This document shows, in pieces, positions 48,201-56,172 of a stretch of 64,000 nucleotides of DNA. The notes under the pieces were generated by a model. That model was given only the letters and a program-made list of their open reading frames with translations. It did no database searches and was not told the origin of the DNA. Source of the stretch: Thioclava dalianensis (GTDB lineage: Bacteria > Pseudomonadota > Alphaproteobacteria > Rhodobacterales > Rhodobacteraceae); contig NZ_JHEH01000015.1 in NCBI RefSeq assembly GCF_000715505.1, positions 1 to 64,000 on the forward strand, read 5' to 3'. Position 1 is the first letter of the stretch, and each line of letters begins with the position of its first letter. The translations under genes were made by a program, and so were the position numbers.

Positions 48201-48614
48201 CGGCAGCACTGCGATGGGCAGCCCCGAAGGGCGCTCCAACTCGACCATCCGCGCCCGGATCCGCGGTCGCAGCCCATCGACCACAAGCACGTCGATCCCG
48301 CCCGAGATCGAGATCTTCATCCGGCCTTCCAGCGCATCATTGGCCCGCGCCTCGATCCGCGCGACCAGCCAACCCGGTGCCGGAATCGCCACATGCGTCA
48401 GCGCCATCACCGCGAAAAGCCCGCCCGCAGCAACCACGGGCACGACAAGGACCAGCAACAGCCCGAACTTCCCCCGGGATCTGGATTTTACTTTCATATC
48501 AGAATTTTGCGGGGCGTTATTCATGTCAGAATCAGGCCCATCCGAGCCCTGTGCGCGCCCAGTGGACGCACGATTATTCTCCCGCTCACGGGGTTGGGGC
48601 GTCTCTTGCTCCAT
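45210..48614 (-). CDS. Large AsmA/YhdP-like envelope protein (DUF3971)
   Basis: This protein of about 1134 residues has a single N-terminal membrane anchor ([20 protein letters not shown]) preceded by a polar cytoplasmic tail. A very long, beta-rich periplasmic part contains DUF3971 and AsmA-C-terminal sequence. Such proteins form long lipid-conducting grooves between the two membranes of Gram-negative bacteria (YhdP, TamB class). The N-terminal start is uncertain: the ATG at 48614 is taken, but a GTG at 48620 or later ATGs are possible. Glycine runs near residue 870 look like a flexible linker. Confidence 0.85.
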   Translation of the reverse strand: MEQETPQPRERENNRASTGRAQGSDGPDSDMNNAPQNSDMKVKSRSRGKFGLLLVLVVPVVAAGGLFAVMALTHVAIPAPGWLVARIEARANDALEGRMKISISGGIDVLVVDGLRPRIRARMVELERPSGLPIAVLPELRATLWPKPLLRGKVEPRSFTVQGASLSLHRLPDGRLDLNLGSGELLGNLSSTSVSDGVEAFKSVFDVPALRNLRTISAEDVRLRLMDERLDRVWRVSQGRIKLVQSDQEISVTMGLDLGEAGERPARVAVTMTAQKQGRKASFGAAVTHLPARDLAVQSPALAALGLLDAPISGALRSGLDGAGKLTGLNAMLEIGQGVFQPGQGVTPVPIRSGKLYLNYDRAMRRLALSQLEIDSRAVRMRASGQAYLRDIKNGLPQTLLGQIAISDLQLDPQGLFEAPAKFSQGAADFKLSLDPFTLDLGQLEMTDGQTKISAKGSLAAEPDGWKIGIDAGIDQINQKSLLALWPPALVPETRDWVDKNVTTGQLRNVRSALRLKPGTKPRLALGYEFRGADVQVMPTLPPVQQGSGYATIIGTRQALKVEEGHITAPSGGQIEVADTQLVVPDIRIKPAPAVITLIARSPIPAVLSLLDQPPFEFLRKAGMSTDIAKGWAVARAVIELPLKPKVPAEEIGFDVNARLTDVKSDTLVPDRTLTSDLLNLHADTSGMEISGKGTLSGVAFDAAWTQRFGPEAKGRSRVAGTIALSPASLKEFGVELPDGMVAGAGTGQLALELQKDGPTRFTLTSDLKGLRLSIPQINWSKPAASTGKLVISGELGKPPKISELSLDAPGLSAKGALDLSPSGALTRASFSSLTIGDWFNGSADLLGNGPGKPLDVQINSGVLDISKASVGKAGGGGAGGGSAVSGSKITAALDKVQVADGIALTGFRGNFTARGGSLSGQFQGRVNGQSPVSGTVIPGAGGRPAVRVLSNDAGATLAATGLFDKARGGQGVMVLTPFDQKSYLGQAQITNLRVKNAPVLANLLSAASGIGLLEQLNGDGILFGTVDADFRLTPNGVSVTKGSAVGASMGVTLVGNYYPKRKQVEMKGVISPFYLINGIGQLFSKKGEGLFGFSYSLRGPASAPKVSVNPLSILAPGAARELFRAAPPPVLSE

Positions 48615-48768
48615 GACCACTCTTTGGGGTGGATCCTCGTTACGCGCGCGGATGCAGTTTTACATCCGGTTGTCGCGGGATCGACTTGCCCCACCTTGCT
48701 GCCTCGTGATTAATCATCTCGCAACATTGGATCAAAAGTAAGCCCTTACCTGCATCGGAGGAGAAGAC

Positions 48769-49266
48769 GTGATTGAACTTGGCGAAAATGCGCCCGATTT
48801 CACATTGCCCGCCACCGGAGGCAGCCGTTTCGGCGGCGCGCTGATCACGGAGGGCGGAGAGATGACGCTCTCGGAGGCCCGCCCCGCGCCGGTCGTTCTG
48901 TATTTCTACCCCAAGGACAATACGCCAGGCTGCACCACCGAGGCGCTCGACTTCACCCGTCTTGCGGAAGACTTCGCGACAGCCGGCGCCGTGGTGATCG
49001 GGATTTCCAAGGACAGCCTGAAGAAGCATGAGAACTTCTGCGCCAAGCATGATCTGGGCATCTATCTGGCCTCGGATGACACTGGCGACACCTGCGAGCG
49101 CTATGGCGTCTGGGCCGAAAAATCGATGTACGGCAAGACCTTCTGGGGCATTCTTCGCACGACCGTCCTGATCGATCACGCGGGCCGGGTCGCGCAAATC
49201 TGGCCGAAGGTCAAAGTGAAGGGCCATGCTGAAGAGGTGCTGGAAGCGGTGCGCGCGCTCAGCTGA
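48769..49266 (+). CDS. bcp: Thioredoxin-dependent peroxiredoxin, Bcp family
   Basis: This 165-residue peroxidase of hydroperoxides has the AhpC/TSA fold with the peroxidatic cysteine in KDNTPGCTTEALDF near residue 47 and IGISKDSLKKHENFC holding a second cysteine near residue 84. The CxxxxC resolving position of E. coli Bcp is not present, so the resolving cysteine is probably the later one. The start is GTG at 48769 with GGAGGAG a few bases upstream. Confidence 0.93.
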   Translation: MIELGENAPDFTLPATGGSRFGGALITEGGEMTLSEARPAPVVLYFYPKDNTPGCTTEALDFTRLAEDFATAGAVVIGISKDSLKKHENFCAKHDLGIYLASDDTGDTCERYGVWAEKSMYGKTFWGILRTTVLIDHAGRVAQIWPKVKVKGHAEEVLEAVRALS

Positions 49267-49571
49267 GCGCCCCACCGCCAACAGCACCCCTTCACGCCCC
49301 GCTCGCGCCTTCGTGACCCCGCGACGGGGCGAGCGGTGCTTATCTGCCGGTCACAGGGGCTTGATGGGCGAAAAGCTGCCGATCCCGCAGGTGTGAGGGA
49401 ACTGCGACACAATGGTCCGGAAAATTAGGTTGCCGGAACACTTTCCCCTTGCTACTCCCGATGACAGATTGGCGACGCGTGTTATCCACAGGATGAAAAC
49501 GCCCACAAAGCCGCCCCCGTTCGCAGCCCACTGATGGGCTTCAATGCACCTGACAAGACAGGACCTTCGGC
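49267..49571. other. Intergenic region with a DnaA-box match
   Basis: No gene is evident in these 305 bases. They contain the 9-base string TTATCCACA at 49482-49490, a perfect match to the DnaA box, about 80 bases before the M23 peptidase start. An inverted pair, CGCCCCG and CGGGGCG, at 49295-49331 may form a weak hairpin after bcp. The rest shows nothing I can name. Confidence 0.35.
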
Positions 49572-50888
49572 TTGCACAGACGCATTCTCGACCGCCTGAA
49601 TTCACGCCTCGAGCGTGTGCTGCCTGAACAGCGGCTATTCATGAAATCGAATACCGAGACCCGGTTCGTCCGGCTTCGACCGCTGACCCAGGCGAGCGTG
49701 CTGGCAATCGGTGCGGGGCTGTTTGGCTGGTCGATGGTGGCGACTTCGATGCTGTTTATCGACGGGATTTCCTCGGGCGGGGCTGCCCAGAACGAGCGGA
49801 TCGCCAAGGCCGCCTTCGAGCGGCGTCTCGATGCGCTCTCGAAAGAACGTGACGTGCGCGCCGCCGAAGCGCTGGCTGCGCAGGACCGTTTCCAGACCGC
49901 GATGGCGCAGGTCTCGCAGATGCAATCGGCGCTGCTGGCCTCGGAAGAGCGCAAGCGCGAGCTGGAGACCGGGATCGGCGTGATCCAGTCGACCCTGCGC
50001 CGCACCATGGACGAGCGCGACGCCGCCCGCACGAAACTGGCGAAAGCCGAGGGCGTGGATACACCCAATGGCGCAACGCAGGCCGCGCGCAACGAGGATA
50101 TGGCCAAGACGGTCGATTTCCTGACCGCAGCTCTGGGCCAGACCGCGCAGCAGCGCGACGATGCTGATAGCGACGCCAAATCGGCGCAGCTCGAAGTCGA
50201 CCGGATCGCGATGCAAAAGCGGTTGATGGAAGAGCGCAACGATCAGATCTTCACCACGCTGGAAGGTGCCGTGAAGATCTCGATGGCGCCGCTCGACAAA
50301 GTCTTTAAGCAAGCAGGCATGGATCCCGACCACGTGCTGGCCGAGATCAAGAAGGGCTATTCGGGCACAGGCGGTCCGCTCATGCCCGTGTCGCTCTCGA
50401 CCAAGGGCACAGCCGATCTGGGCGGAGACACCGCGCGCGCCGAAGGCATCCTGCGCCAGCTCGACGATATGAACATGTACCGGATCGCGGTCGACAAGCT
50501 GCCCTTCGCAATGCCTGTGAAGGCTAATTTCCGCTTTTCCTCGCCCTTTGGCATGCGCTGGGGCAAGATGCATGAGGGCGTCGACATGGCCGCGCCCATC
50601 GGGACCAAGATCTACGCCCCGGCCGATGGGGTCGTGATCGCCGCCGAATGGGAGCGCGGCTACGGCAATATCGTCAAGATCCGCCATGACTTCGGGATCA
50701 CGACGCGCTACGGCCATCTGTCCAAAATCCTTGTGAAGAAGGGGCAAAAAGTGTCGCAAGGCGAGCTCATTGCTGATATGGGATCAACCGGACACTCCAC
50801 CGGGCCGCACCTTCACTACGAGATCCGGATCAGTGGCAAACCAATCAATCCGATGACCTTCATTAAGGCTGGCAAGAATGTTTTCTAA
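49572..50888 (+). CDS. M23 family metallopeptidase with coiled-coil, envelope-associated
   Basis: This 438-residue protein has one membrane helix (QASVLAIGAGLFGWSMVATS, about residues 39-58), a long coiled coil (about residues 75-210) and a C-terminal M23 endopeptidase domain. Zinc ligands are in MHEGVDMAAPIGT and the HLHYEIR motif of STGPHLHYEIR. It would cut peptidoglycan cross-bridges. The TTG start at 49572 is chosen because the RLERVLPEQRLF stretch upstream of ATG 49641 is conserved in this family. Its end overlaps the bactofilin gene by 11 bases. Confidence 0.85.
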   Translation: MHRRILDRLNSRLERVLPEQRLFMKSNTETRFVRLRPLTQASVLAIGAGLFGWSMVATSMLFIDGISSGGAAQNERIAKAAFERRLDALSKERDVRAAEALAAQDRFQTAMAQVSQMQSALLASEERKRELETGIGVIQSTLRRTMDERDAARTKLAKAEGVDTPNGATQAARNEDMAKTVDFLTAALGQTAQQRDDADSDAKSAQLEVDRIAMQKRLMEERNDQIFTTLEGAVKISMAPLDKVFKQAGMDPDHVLAEIKKGYSGTGGPLMPVSLSTKGTADLGGDTARAEGILRQLDDMNMYRIAVDKLPFAMPVKANFRFSSPFGMRWGKMHEGVDMAAPIGTKIYAPADGVVIAAEWERGYGNIVKIRHDFGITTRYGHLSKILVKKGQKVSQGELIADMGSTGHSTGPHLHYEIRISGKPINPMTFIKAGKNVF

Positions 50889-51396
50889 AAGCAAAATCCA
50901 TGAGCCGGGGCCGAAAGCTGGCGGCGAAACCGACAAACCTGCAACGGATGGCACCCTGCCGTCGGGGCGCTCGGGCAACGATCTGCCTCCGAGCAGTTCG
51001 ACGCCGCGCGTGAAGCCGGCACCGTCGGTTCTGTCCTCCGATCTGACGATCACCGGGAATATCAAGACCTCGGGCGACATCCAGATCGAGGGCGTGGTCG
51101 AAGGCGATATCCGTGCGCATCTGCTGACGGTCGGCGAGAGCGCCACGATCAAAGGTGAGATCATCGCCGATGACGTCGTGGTCAATGGCCGCGTCGTGGG
51201 CCGTGTCCGGGGTTTGAAGGTTCGCCTCACCTCGAGCGCCCGTGTCGAGGGCGACATCATCCACAAGACCATCGCCATCGAGAGCGGCGCGCATTTCGAA
51301 GGTTCGGTTCAGCGTCAGGACGATCCGCTCCAGACCGGTCAGGGCACGCCCAAGCTTGCGCCCCCGACCCCGAAGGAAGCCGACGCGCCGAAATAA
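50878..51396 (+). CDS. Bactofilin
   Basis: This 172-residue protein has a bactofilin core (about residues 48-142) of repeated short beta turns such as ITGNIKTSGDIQIEGVVEGD and ADDVVVNGRVVGRVRG, flanked by disordered proline-rich tails. Bactofilins polymerise without nucleotide on the cytoplasmic side of the membrane and place cell-wall enzymes. Its ATG lies inside the last codons of the M23 peptidase gene, so the two products are probably partners. Confidence 0.92.
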   Translation: MFSKSKIHEPGPKAGGETDKPATDGTLPSGRSGNDLPPSSSTPRVKPAPSVLSSDLTITGNIKTSGDIQIEGVVEGDIRAHLLTVGESATIKGEIIADDVVVNGRVVGRVRGLKVRLTSSARVEGDIIHKTIAIESGAHFEGSVQRQDDPLQTGQGTPKLAPPTPKEADAPK

Positions 51397-51420
51397 GCGC
51401 GGGTTTTCAGTCGAATGTTC

Positions 51421-51448
51421 AAAGGGCGGTCCATCGGGCCGCCCTTTT
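51421..51448 (+). terminator. Rho-independent terminator after the bactofilin gene
   Basis: A 9-base-pair stem, AAAGGGCGG / CCGCCCTTT, with loop TCCATCGGG is followed by T-rich sequence (TTTTCATTTC), 25 bases after the stop codon. Confidence 0.85.
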
Positions 51449-51525
51449 CATTTCGTGGTGCAGAGGATTGCGAGCAGTTGTGGCAGCATAGAGTATATCC
51501 GCAATGAGCCCTTATGGCACCACAA

Positions 51526-51969
51526 CTATAAGTATTTCGAGAGCAGCAGCGCATCACCGCCTTCTGACCGGAAGCCGCAGCTTTCGTAGAATGATCGAGC
51601 CGTCACAGTGCTTTCCAAACGGCAGTGCCGGATGCCATGCGCGCGTAAGACGTTCTCCAAGCCCGAGAGCATAGCTTTGCTGACGCCATCAAAGCGGGCA
51701 TCAGGATGGACATAGTTCAAGAGGATGTCGCCGCTCAGACTGGCCATCCCGACCCCTATGATCTCCCTGTCCCGCTCGGCCACCAGCACCACGGAATCAT
51801 TTCGCGCGATCCACTGTCGCCAAGTCTCGACTGTCTTATTGCTGAGCCAGCTTTCGATCTCGACCGGATCGTTCCGATGATCTGCAACGCAGAGTTCGGT
51901 GATTGAGCGGCGCAGGGTGTTTACCGCTTCATCAACATCAGCATCCGTCGCGTCCCTAATCTCAATCAT
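51526..51969 (-). CDS. GNAT family N-acetyltransferase
   Basis: This 147-residue protein opens with IRDATDADVDEAVNTLRRS, has an acetyl-CoA-binding beta strand region with EIIGVGMASLSGDILLNYVHPDARFDG and ends in the typical TARSFYESCGFRSEG. The acceptor is unknown. Codon use and base composition look less GC-rich than neighbours, which may mean recent acquisition. Confidence 0.85.
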   Translation of the reverse strand: MIEIRDATDADVDEAVNTLRRSITELCVADHRNDPVEIESWLSNKTVETWRQWIARNDSVVLVAERDREIIGVGMASLSGDILLNYVHPDARFDGVSKAMLSGLENVLRAHGIRHCRLESTVTARSFYESCGFRSEGGDALLLSKYL

Positions 51970-52188
51970 GTTTCCTCACTCTCGCCAACGGTAGCTTACC
52001 GATGCCGCGTTTGCCCGCAACAGCAGCTTTGTCCCGCCGAACTGACCTCCGGCGTAGAAGCCTCCCGTCAGTTTCTTCAGGGGCCTTCGCAGGACGTTGC
52101 GTCATGCTCGCACGAGACTTGGATATGAGTTGCGCCAAGACATGCAAAGGGCGGCCTGCGGGGCCGCCCTCTCGCGTTACGATGGCTC
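51970..52188. other. Intergenic region with hairpin
   Basis: No coding sequence of known family was recognised in these 219 bases; short open frames look like chance. It includes a hairpin at 52148-52170 that would end the DUF2189 gene on the minus strand. Confidence 0.4.
52148..52170 (-). terminator. Hairpin after the DUF2189 gene
   Basis: A perfect 9-base-pair stem AGGGCGGCC / GGCCGCCCT with a 5-base loop lies 18 bases after the stop codon on the minus strand and is followed by TTG. The T-tract is short. Confidence 0.6.
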
Positions 52189-52968
52189 TTATGCGGTCCG
52201 CGTCACATGGCGATACATGTGCCAGCTCGCATGGCCCAGCACCGGCATCACGACCAGAAGCCCCAAGAAAAGCGGCACCATCGCGGCAAACAGTCCCAGC
52301 GCAATCGTCAGCGCCCAAAGCGCCATTGCCATAGCGTTGCGCCGGACGGCGGCAACCGAGGCAATCATCGCGGTCACGATGTCGATCTCACGATCCAGCA
52401 ACAGCGGCAGGCCGATCACCGTCACCGAAAACAACACCACCGCAAAGCCCGCCCCGATCACTCCGCCCACAGCCAGCATCATCAGGCCATTGACCGTGAA
52501 CAGGATCTCGGGCGAGGAGCTGACATTGGTGAAGGCCGACAGCCCCATGAAAAGCGCAAAGACGGTATGGGCCACGAAGACCCAGAACATGAACATCATC
52601 AGGATCAGCATCGCCATCGAGGGGATCTGCCGATCCTTCTGGCTCAGACAGCACGAGATTACCGGCTTCCAAAGCAGCGGCGTGCCCTGCTCGATGCGGC
52701 GGCTGACCTCGTAAAGACCGATGGCTGCGAACGGGGCCAGCAGCGGAAAGCCCAGCACGAAGGGGAACAGCCACCATTCCTGCCCATCCGCCGACAGCAC
52801 CAGCCACAAAACCAACCCGCCCAGCACGTAAAAGCCCGAGAAGAACAACCCAAATGCCGGGGCTCTGCGGAAATCCTCCCAACCGAGGCGCAGGATGCGG
52901 GGAATGTCCGACACCGCCAGATCCTGAAATTCCGGTAGCTCGGATGGCTCGGTCATCACGCTTTGCAT
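52189..52968 (-). CDS. DUF2189 family membrane protein
   Basis: This 259-residue inner-membrane protein has about six hydrophobic segments and the family marks AVSDIPRILRLGWEDFRRAP at the N-terminus and FPLLAPFAAIGLYEVSRRIE. Its function is unknown. The ATG at 52968 follows GGAGAG, with an alternative ATG at 52956. Confidence 0.85.
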   Translation of the reverse strand: MQSVMTEPSELPEFQDLAVSDIPRILRLGWEDFRRAPAFGLFFSGFYVLGGLVLWLVLSADGQEWWLFPFVLGFPLLAPFAAIGLYEVSRRIEQGTPLLWKPVISCCLSQKDRQIPSMAMLILMMFMFWVFVAHTVFALFMGLSAFTNVSSSPEILFTVNGLMMLAVGGVIGAGFAVVLFSVTVIGLPLLLDREIDIVTAMIASVAAVRRNAMAMALWALTIALGLFAAMVPLFLGLLVVMPVLGHASWHMYRHVTRTA

Positions 52969-53067
52969 GGCTCTCTCCCTGATCACGCAGGGCCCTGTTC
53001 AGCCCTCATCCCCAGGGTGCTCACGAATCCGTGACATGTCGAGAGAAAATGTAGCGCTGCGGTGCGC

Positions 53068-53799
53068 TTACATCCGCCCGGTGAGCCAAAGCGAGATCGC
53101 GTAGGGCAACCGCCGCAGCAGTTTGAGCCCCCATGTCAGGCGGCGCGGGAAATGCGTCTCGAAACTCCGTCCCGCCATGCCATCGGCGATCCGGCGCGCC
53201 GCGGCATCGGCCTCCATCACGAAGGGCATATCGAAATCGTTTTTTTCGGTAAGGCGCGTTTTCACAAAGCCCGGCGAGATCAGCCGCACATCGATCTGCG
53301 GCGCATATTCCACCCGCAGGCTCTCCACCAGATTGATCACCGCCGCTTTCGAGGCCGAATAGAGCTGTCCCTTGGGCAAACCGAAATAGCCCGCGACCGA
53401 GCCGAAGATCACAAGCTGCCCGCCCTCGCGCAGCAGACCGGGGGCGGCCTGCGCAAACCACAGCGTGCCCAGCAGATTTACATCGATCAACTGGCGGGCC
53501 TTGTCGCGCGTGATCTCGCTGACATAGCCGGGATCGTAAAGCGCGGCCGTGGTGATCATCGCATCGAGCGGGCCTGCGCCCAAGATCTCGCCGCGCGCAT
53601 CATCGAGGCTTTCGGGATCGGAGACATCAAGCTGCACGACCTCGCCCAGACCCAACTCGGCGGCGAGATCGTTGAGCGGCTCGACCGAACGGGCCGAGAG
53701 CACCAGTCGTGCCCCGCGCGCATGCAATTCGCGCGCCAGCGCCTGTCCGATGCCAGAGCTCGCCCCGACAATCCAGATCCGCTTATCCTTGAAGTCCAT
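53068..53799 (-). CDS. Short-chain dehydrogenase/reductase
   Basis: This 243-residue NAD(P)-dependent oxidoreductase has the cofactor motif GASSGIGQALA near residue 11, the strand-five serine in IFGSVAGYFG and the catalytic pair in YSASKAAVINL (tyrosine near residue 150). The C-terminal tail is hydrophobic and basic (RLPYAISLWLTGR), perhaps membrane-associated. The ATG at 53799 is preferred to an ATG nine bases earlier because the conserved part starts two codons later. Confidence 0.88.
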   Translation of the reverse strand: MDFKDKRIWIVGASSGIGQALARELHARGARLVLSARSVEPLNDLAAELGLGEVVQLDVSDPESLDDARGEILGAGPLDAMITTAALYDPGYVSEITRDKARQLIDVNLLGTLWFAQAAPGLLREGGQLVIFGSVAGYFGLPKGQLYSASKAAVINLVESLRVEYAPQIDVRLISPGFVKTRLTEKNDFDMPFVMEADAAARRIADGMAGRSFETHFPRRLTWGLKLLRRLPYAISLWLTGRM

Positions 53800-53853
53800 C
53801 GCCCTCACCTCCGCCGTGCTTTTGAAGACTACGCGCCGCGGGCCGGTTCGGTT

Positions 53854-54402
53854 TCATCCAAGCGCGGCCAAGACCTCTGCCGTCAGCTCCTCCAAGGGGC
53901 GCGTGCCCGACAGCTCGAGGATCGGTTCTGACCGGCCCGCCAGCCACTCGCGGTGCCGTGCCAGCGACCGGCCCGAGAAATAGGGCTCGTCATAGCTCGC
54001 CGCCCATTTCAGAAATGCTATGTGGTTGTAATGCATATCGCCGTCCGGCTTGATCCGGTCGCCGAACAAGGCCCCCTCGCGTCGCCGCAGCCGCGCCAGT
54101 CGCACAGGGGTCGGCGCATGCAGGAACACGATCAGATCGGTGCCGCCAAGCGCCACCTCACCCCAGCCGTCAAGCGAGCCCGACAAGATCCAGCCCGCAT
54201 CCTGCCCTTGGGCGACCTGATCGGCGGCGATCAGGGCCAGCCGCTCGCGCGCGGGGCGTTTGTTGGTAAAGGGCGGATCGGTGGGCGCCCAGTAATAGTC
54301 ATCCGTGTCGAGATGGATGAGACCCAGCGTCTGCGCCAGCATCCGCCCGAGCGAAGATGTCCCCGATCCTGCGGCGCCGGTCAGATACACCCGCGCCGCC
54401 AT
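53854..54402 (-). CDS. P-loop kinase-like protein
   Basis: This 182-residue protein has the nucleotide-binding loop VYLTGAAGSGTSSLGRML at residues 5-22 and a Lid-like arginine segment (LARLRRREGALFGDRI). It resembles adenylate kinase-like and shikimate kinase-like small kinases of the AAA_17 type; the substrate is unknown. It lies four bases after the prfB stop and is probably cotranscribed. Confidence 0.75.
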   Translation of the reverse strand: MAARVYLTGAAGSGTSSLGRMLAQTLGLIHLDTDDYYWAPTDPPFTNKRPARERLALIAADQVAQGQDAGWILSGSLDGWGEVALGGTDLIVFLHAPTPVRLARLRRREGALFGDRIKPDGDMHYNHIAFLKWAASYDEPYFSGRSLARHREWLAGRSEPILELSGTRPLEELTAEVLAALG

Positions 54403-54406
54403 GGTC

Positions 54407-55534
54407 TCAGTCCTCGGTCTGTGCGTCAGCGCGGCTCTTGCCCTCGACGCCCATCGCGAGCGTCGCCGCCATCAGCCCATCGAGATCGCCATCCAGCACC
54501 CCCGCGCTGTCGGAGGTCTCGTAATTCGTCCGCAGGTCTTTCACCATCTGATAGGGCTGCAACACATAGGAGCGGATCTGGTTGCCCCAGCCCGCATCGC
54601 CTTTATTCTCATGCGCCTCGTTGATCGCGGCGTTCCGACGATCCAACTCCATCTGATAAAGCCTTGATTTCAGGGCCTTCATCGCGATGTCCCGGTTTTG
54701 GTGCTGCGACTTCTCAGAGCTGGTCACGACGATGCCGGTGGGCATGTGCGTGATCCGCACCGCCGAGTCGGTCGTGTTGACGTGCTGACCGCCCGCGCCC
54801 GAGGAGCGATAGGTGTCGATCCGGATCTCATTGGGCTGCACTTCGATCTCGATATTGTCGTCGACCACCGGATAGACCCAGACCGAGCTGAACGAAGTAT
54901 GCCGCCGCGCCGCCGAGTCGTAGGGCGAGATCCGCACCAAGCGGTGCACGCCCGATTCCGATTTCAGCCAGCCATAGGCATTGGGCCCGGAGATCTTGTA
55001 GCTCGCCGATTTAATGCCCGCCTCGTCGCCTGCGGTCTCGGATTGCAGCTCGACCTCGTAGCCCTTCTTCTCGGCCCAGCGGACATACATCCGCGCCAGC
55101 ATCGAGGCCCAGTCGCAGCTTTCCGTGCCGCCCGCGCCGGAATGGATCTCAAGGAAGGTGTCATTGCCGTCGGCCTCGCCATCGAGCAGCGCTTCAAGCT
55201 CCTTGCCCGCCGCATCGTCACGCAGCGCCTTGAGCGCGGCCTCCGCCTCCGAGACGACCTCGGCATCGTCTTCCATCTCGCCCAGCTCGATCAATTCCAT
55301 ATTGTCGGCCAGATCCTGTTTGATGCGCGAATAGGTCTCGTATTTATCCAGCAATTGCTGGCGGTCGCGCATGAGTTTCTGCGCGCGCGCCTGATCGTCC
55401 CACAAGGTGGGATCCTCGATCATCGCGTTGAATTCCTCGATCCGGTGCGGCGCGGTCTCCAGATCCATCCGCTGGCCCAGAAGGCTCAGGGATTTGCGGA
55501 TCGCGTCCACGATGTTTTGCGTCTCGGCGCGCAT
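54407..55534 (-). CDS. prfB: Peptide chain release factor 2
   Basis: This 375-residue release factor ends translation at UAA and UGA. The peptidyl-hydrolysis motif is in SSGAGGQHVNTTDSAVRITH near residue 249. The stop-recognition region is RISPYDSAARRHTSFSS, with tyrosine where E. coli has SPF. The single frame covers the whole protein, so there is no programmed +1 frameshift. A kinase-like gene follows after four bases. Confidence 0.95.
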   Translation of the reverse strand: MRAETQNIVDAIRKSLSLLGQRMDLETAPHRIEEFNAMIEDPTLWDDQARAQKLMRDRQQLLDKYETYSRIKQDLADNMELIELGEMEDDAEVVSEAEAALKALRDDAAGKELEALLDGEADGNDTFLEIHSGAGGTESCDWASMLARMYVRWAEKKGYEVELQSETAGDEAGIKSASYKISGPNAYGWLKSESGVHRLVRISPYDSAARRHTSFSSVWVYPVVDDNIEIEVQPNEIRIDTYRSSGAGGQHVNTTDSAVRITHMPTGIVVTSSEKSQHQNRDIAMKALKSRLYQMELDRRNAAINEAHENKGDAGWGNQIRSYVLQPYQMVKDLRTNYETSDSAGVLDGDLDGLMAATLAMGVEGKSRADAQTED

Positions 55535-55617
55535 GGGTCATCCTTTAAGAAGTCTAGGCCCGGGTTTACGAAATCGCGCGCCGCGCCGCAAGCGGTGCAG
55601 CAGCGTCGCGGGCAGGC

Positions 55618-56172
55618 TTAGGCGCGCCGCGCAAACCCCGCGCGCAGATAGCCCCAGAGATTGGCGAAAGGGTTGGCGCCCCGGTAGTGATCGCGCAGGT
55701 AATAGAGGATATCGGCACGGATCTCGCGCTCGGCCCGCGCGGTGAGCAGATCAAGCAGCTCGGGCACCTCGGGCAGCGGCTGGCGCAGACCGATCCAACC
55801 GGGCATCTCGTGCGCCCGATCGCGCAGCAGTGCCGCCTGCCAAACCGCTTGCGCGGCAGCGTCGTCGTGACGCGATTGATGATAAAGGATCATCCGCCAA
55901 GTCGCACGGGCAAAGACAGTGCCGTCATCGCCGTGTTCGGGGCGAAGCCGACCTTGGGCAATCGCCTGCAGATCCTCCAGCACCGCGCCCGTCCCCGGCC
56001 CCCGTGCCAGCACCAACACCCGCTCGCATTCGAAACGCTGCGCATCCGCGCCAAGCTTAGCGGCCAGATCGCGGGCCTGCGCATAAAGCGCAGCCGAGCG
56101 CTCCGGATCCTGCACCCGCCAGTGACGCGCTTCGGCCTCTAGATCCGCAAGCGACTGCTCGGAGCTGCTCAA
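55618..56172 (-). CDS. Conserved helical protein of unknown function
   Basis: This 184-residue soluble protein is rich in alanine and arginine and appears mostly helical, possibly TPR-like (RSAALYAQARDLAAKLGADA near the N-terminus). I do not recognise a domain with confidence. Its ATG overlaps the mrcA stop in ATGA fashion, so it is translated together with the penicillin-binding protein, and prfB follows after 83 bases. Confidence 0.65.
   Translation of the reverse strand: MSSSEQSLADLEAEARHWRVQDPERSAALYAQARDLAAKLGADAQRFECERVLVLARGPGTGAVLEDLQAIAQGRLRPEHGDDGTVFARATWRMILYHQSRHDDAAAQAVWQAALLRDRAHEMPGWIGLRQPLPEVPELLDLLTARAEREIRADILYYLRDHYRGANPFANLWGYLRAGFARRA

Noticed and set aside
51962-52318. 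118-codon minus-strand frame between the GNAT and DUF2189 genes
   Set aside because: It overlaps the DUF2189 coding end and a terminator hairpin and has no conserved features.
54407-55534. Programmed +1 frameshift in prfB
   Set aside because: The gene is open in one frame from ATG to stop, so no frameshift is needed.
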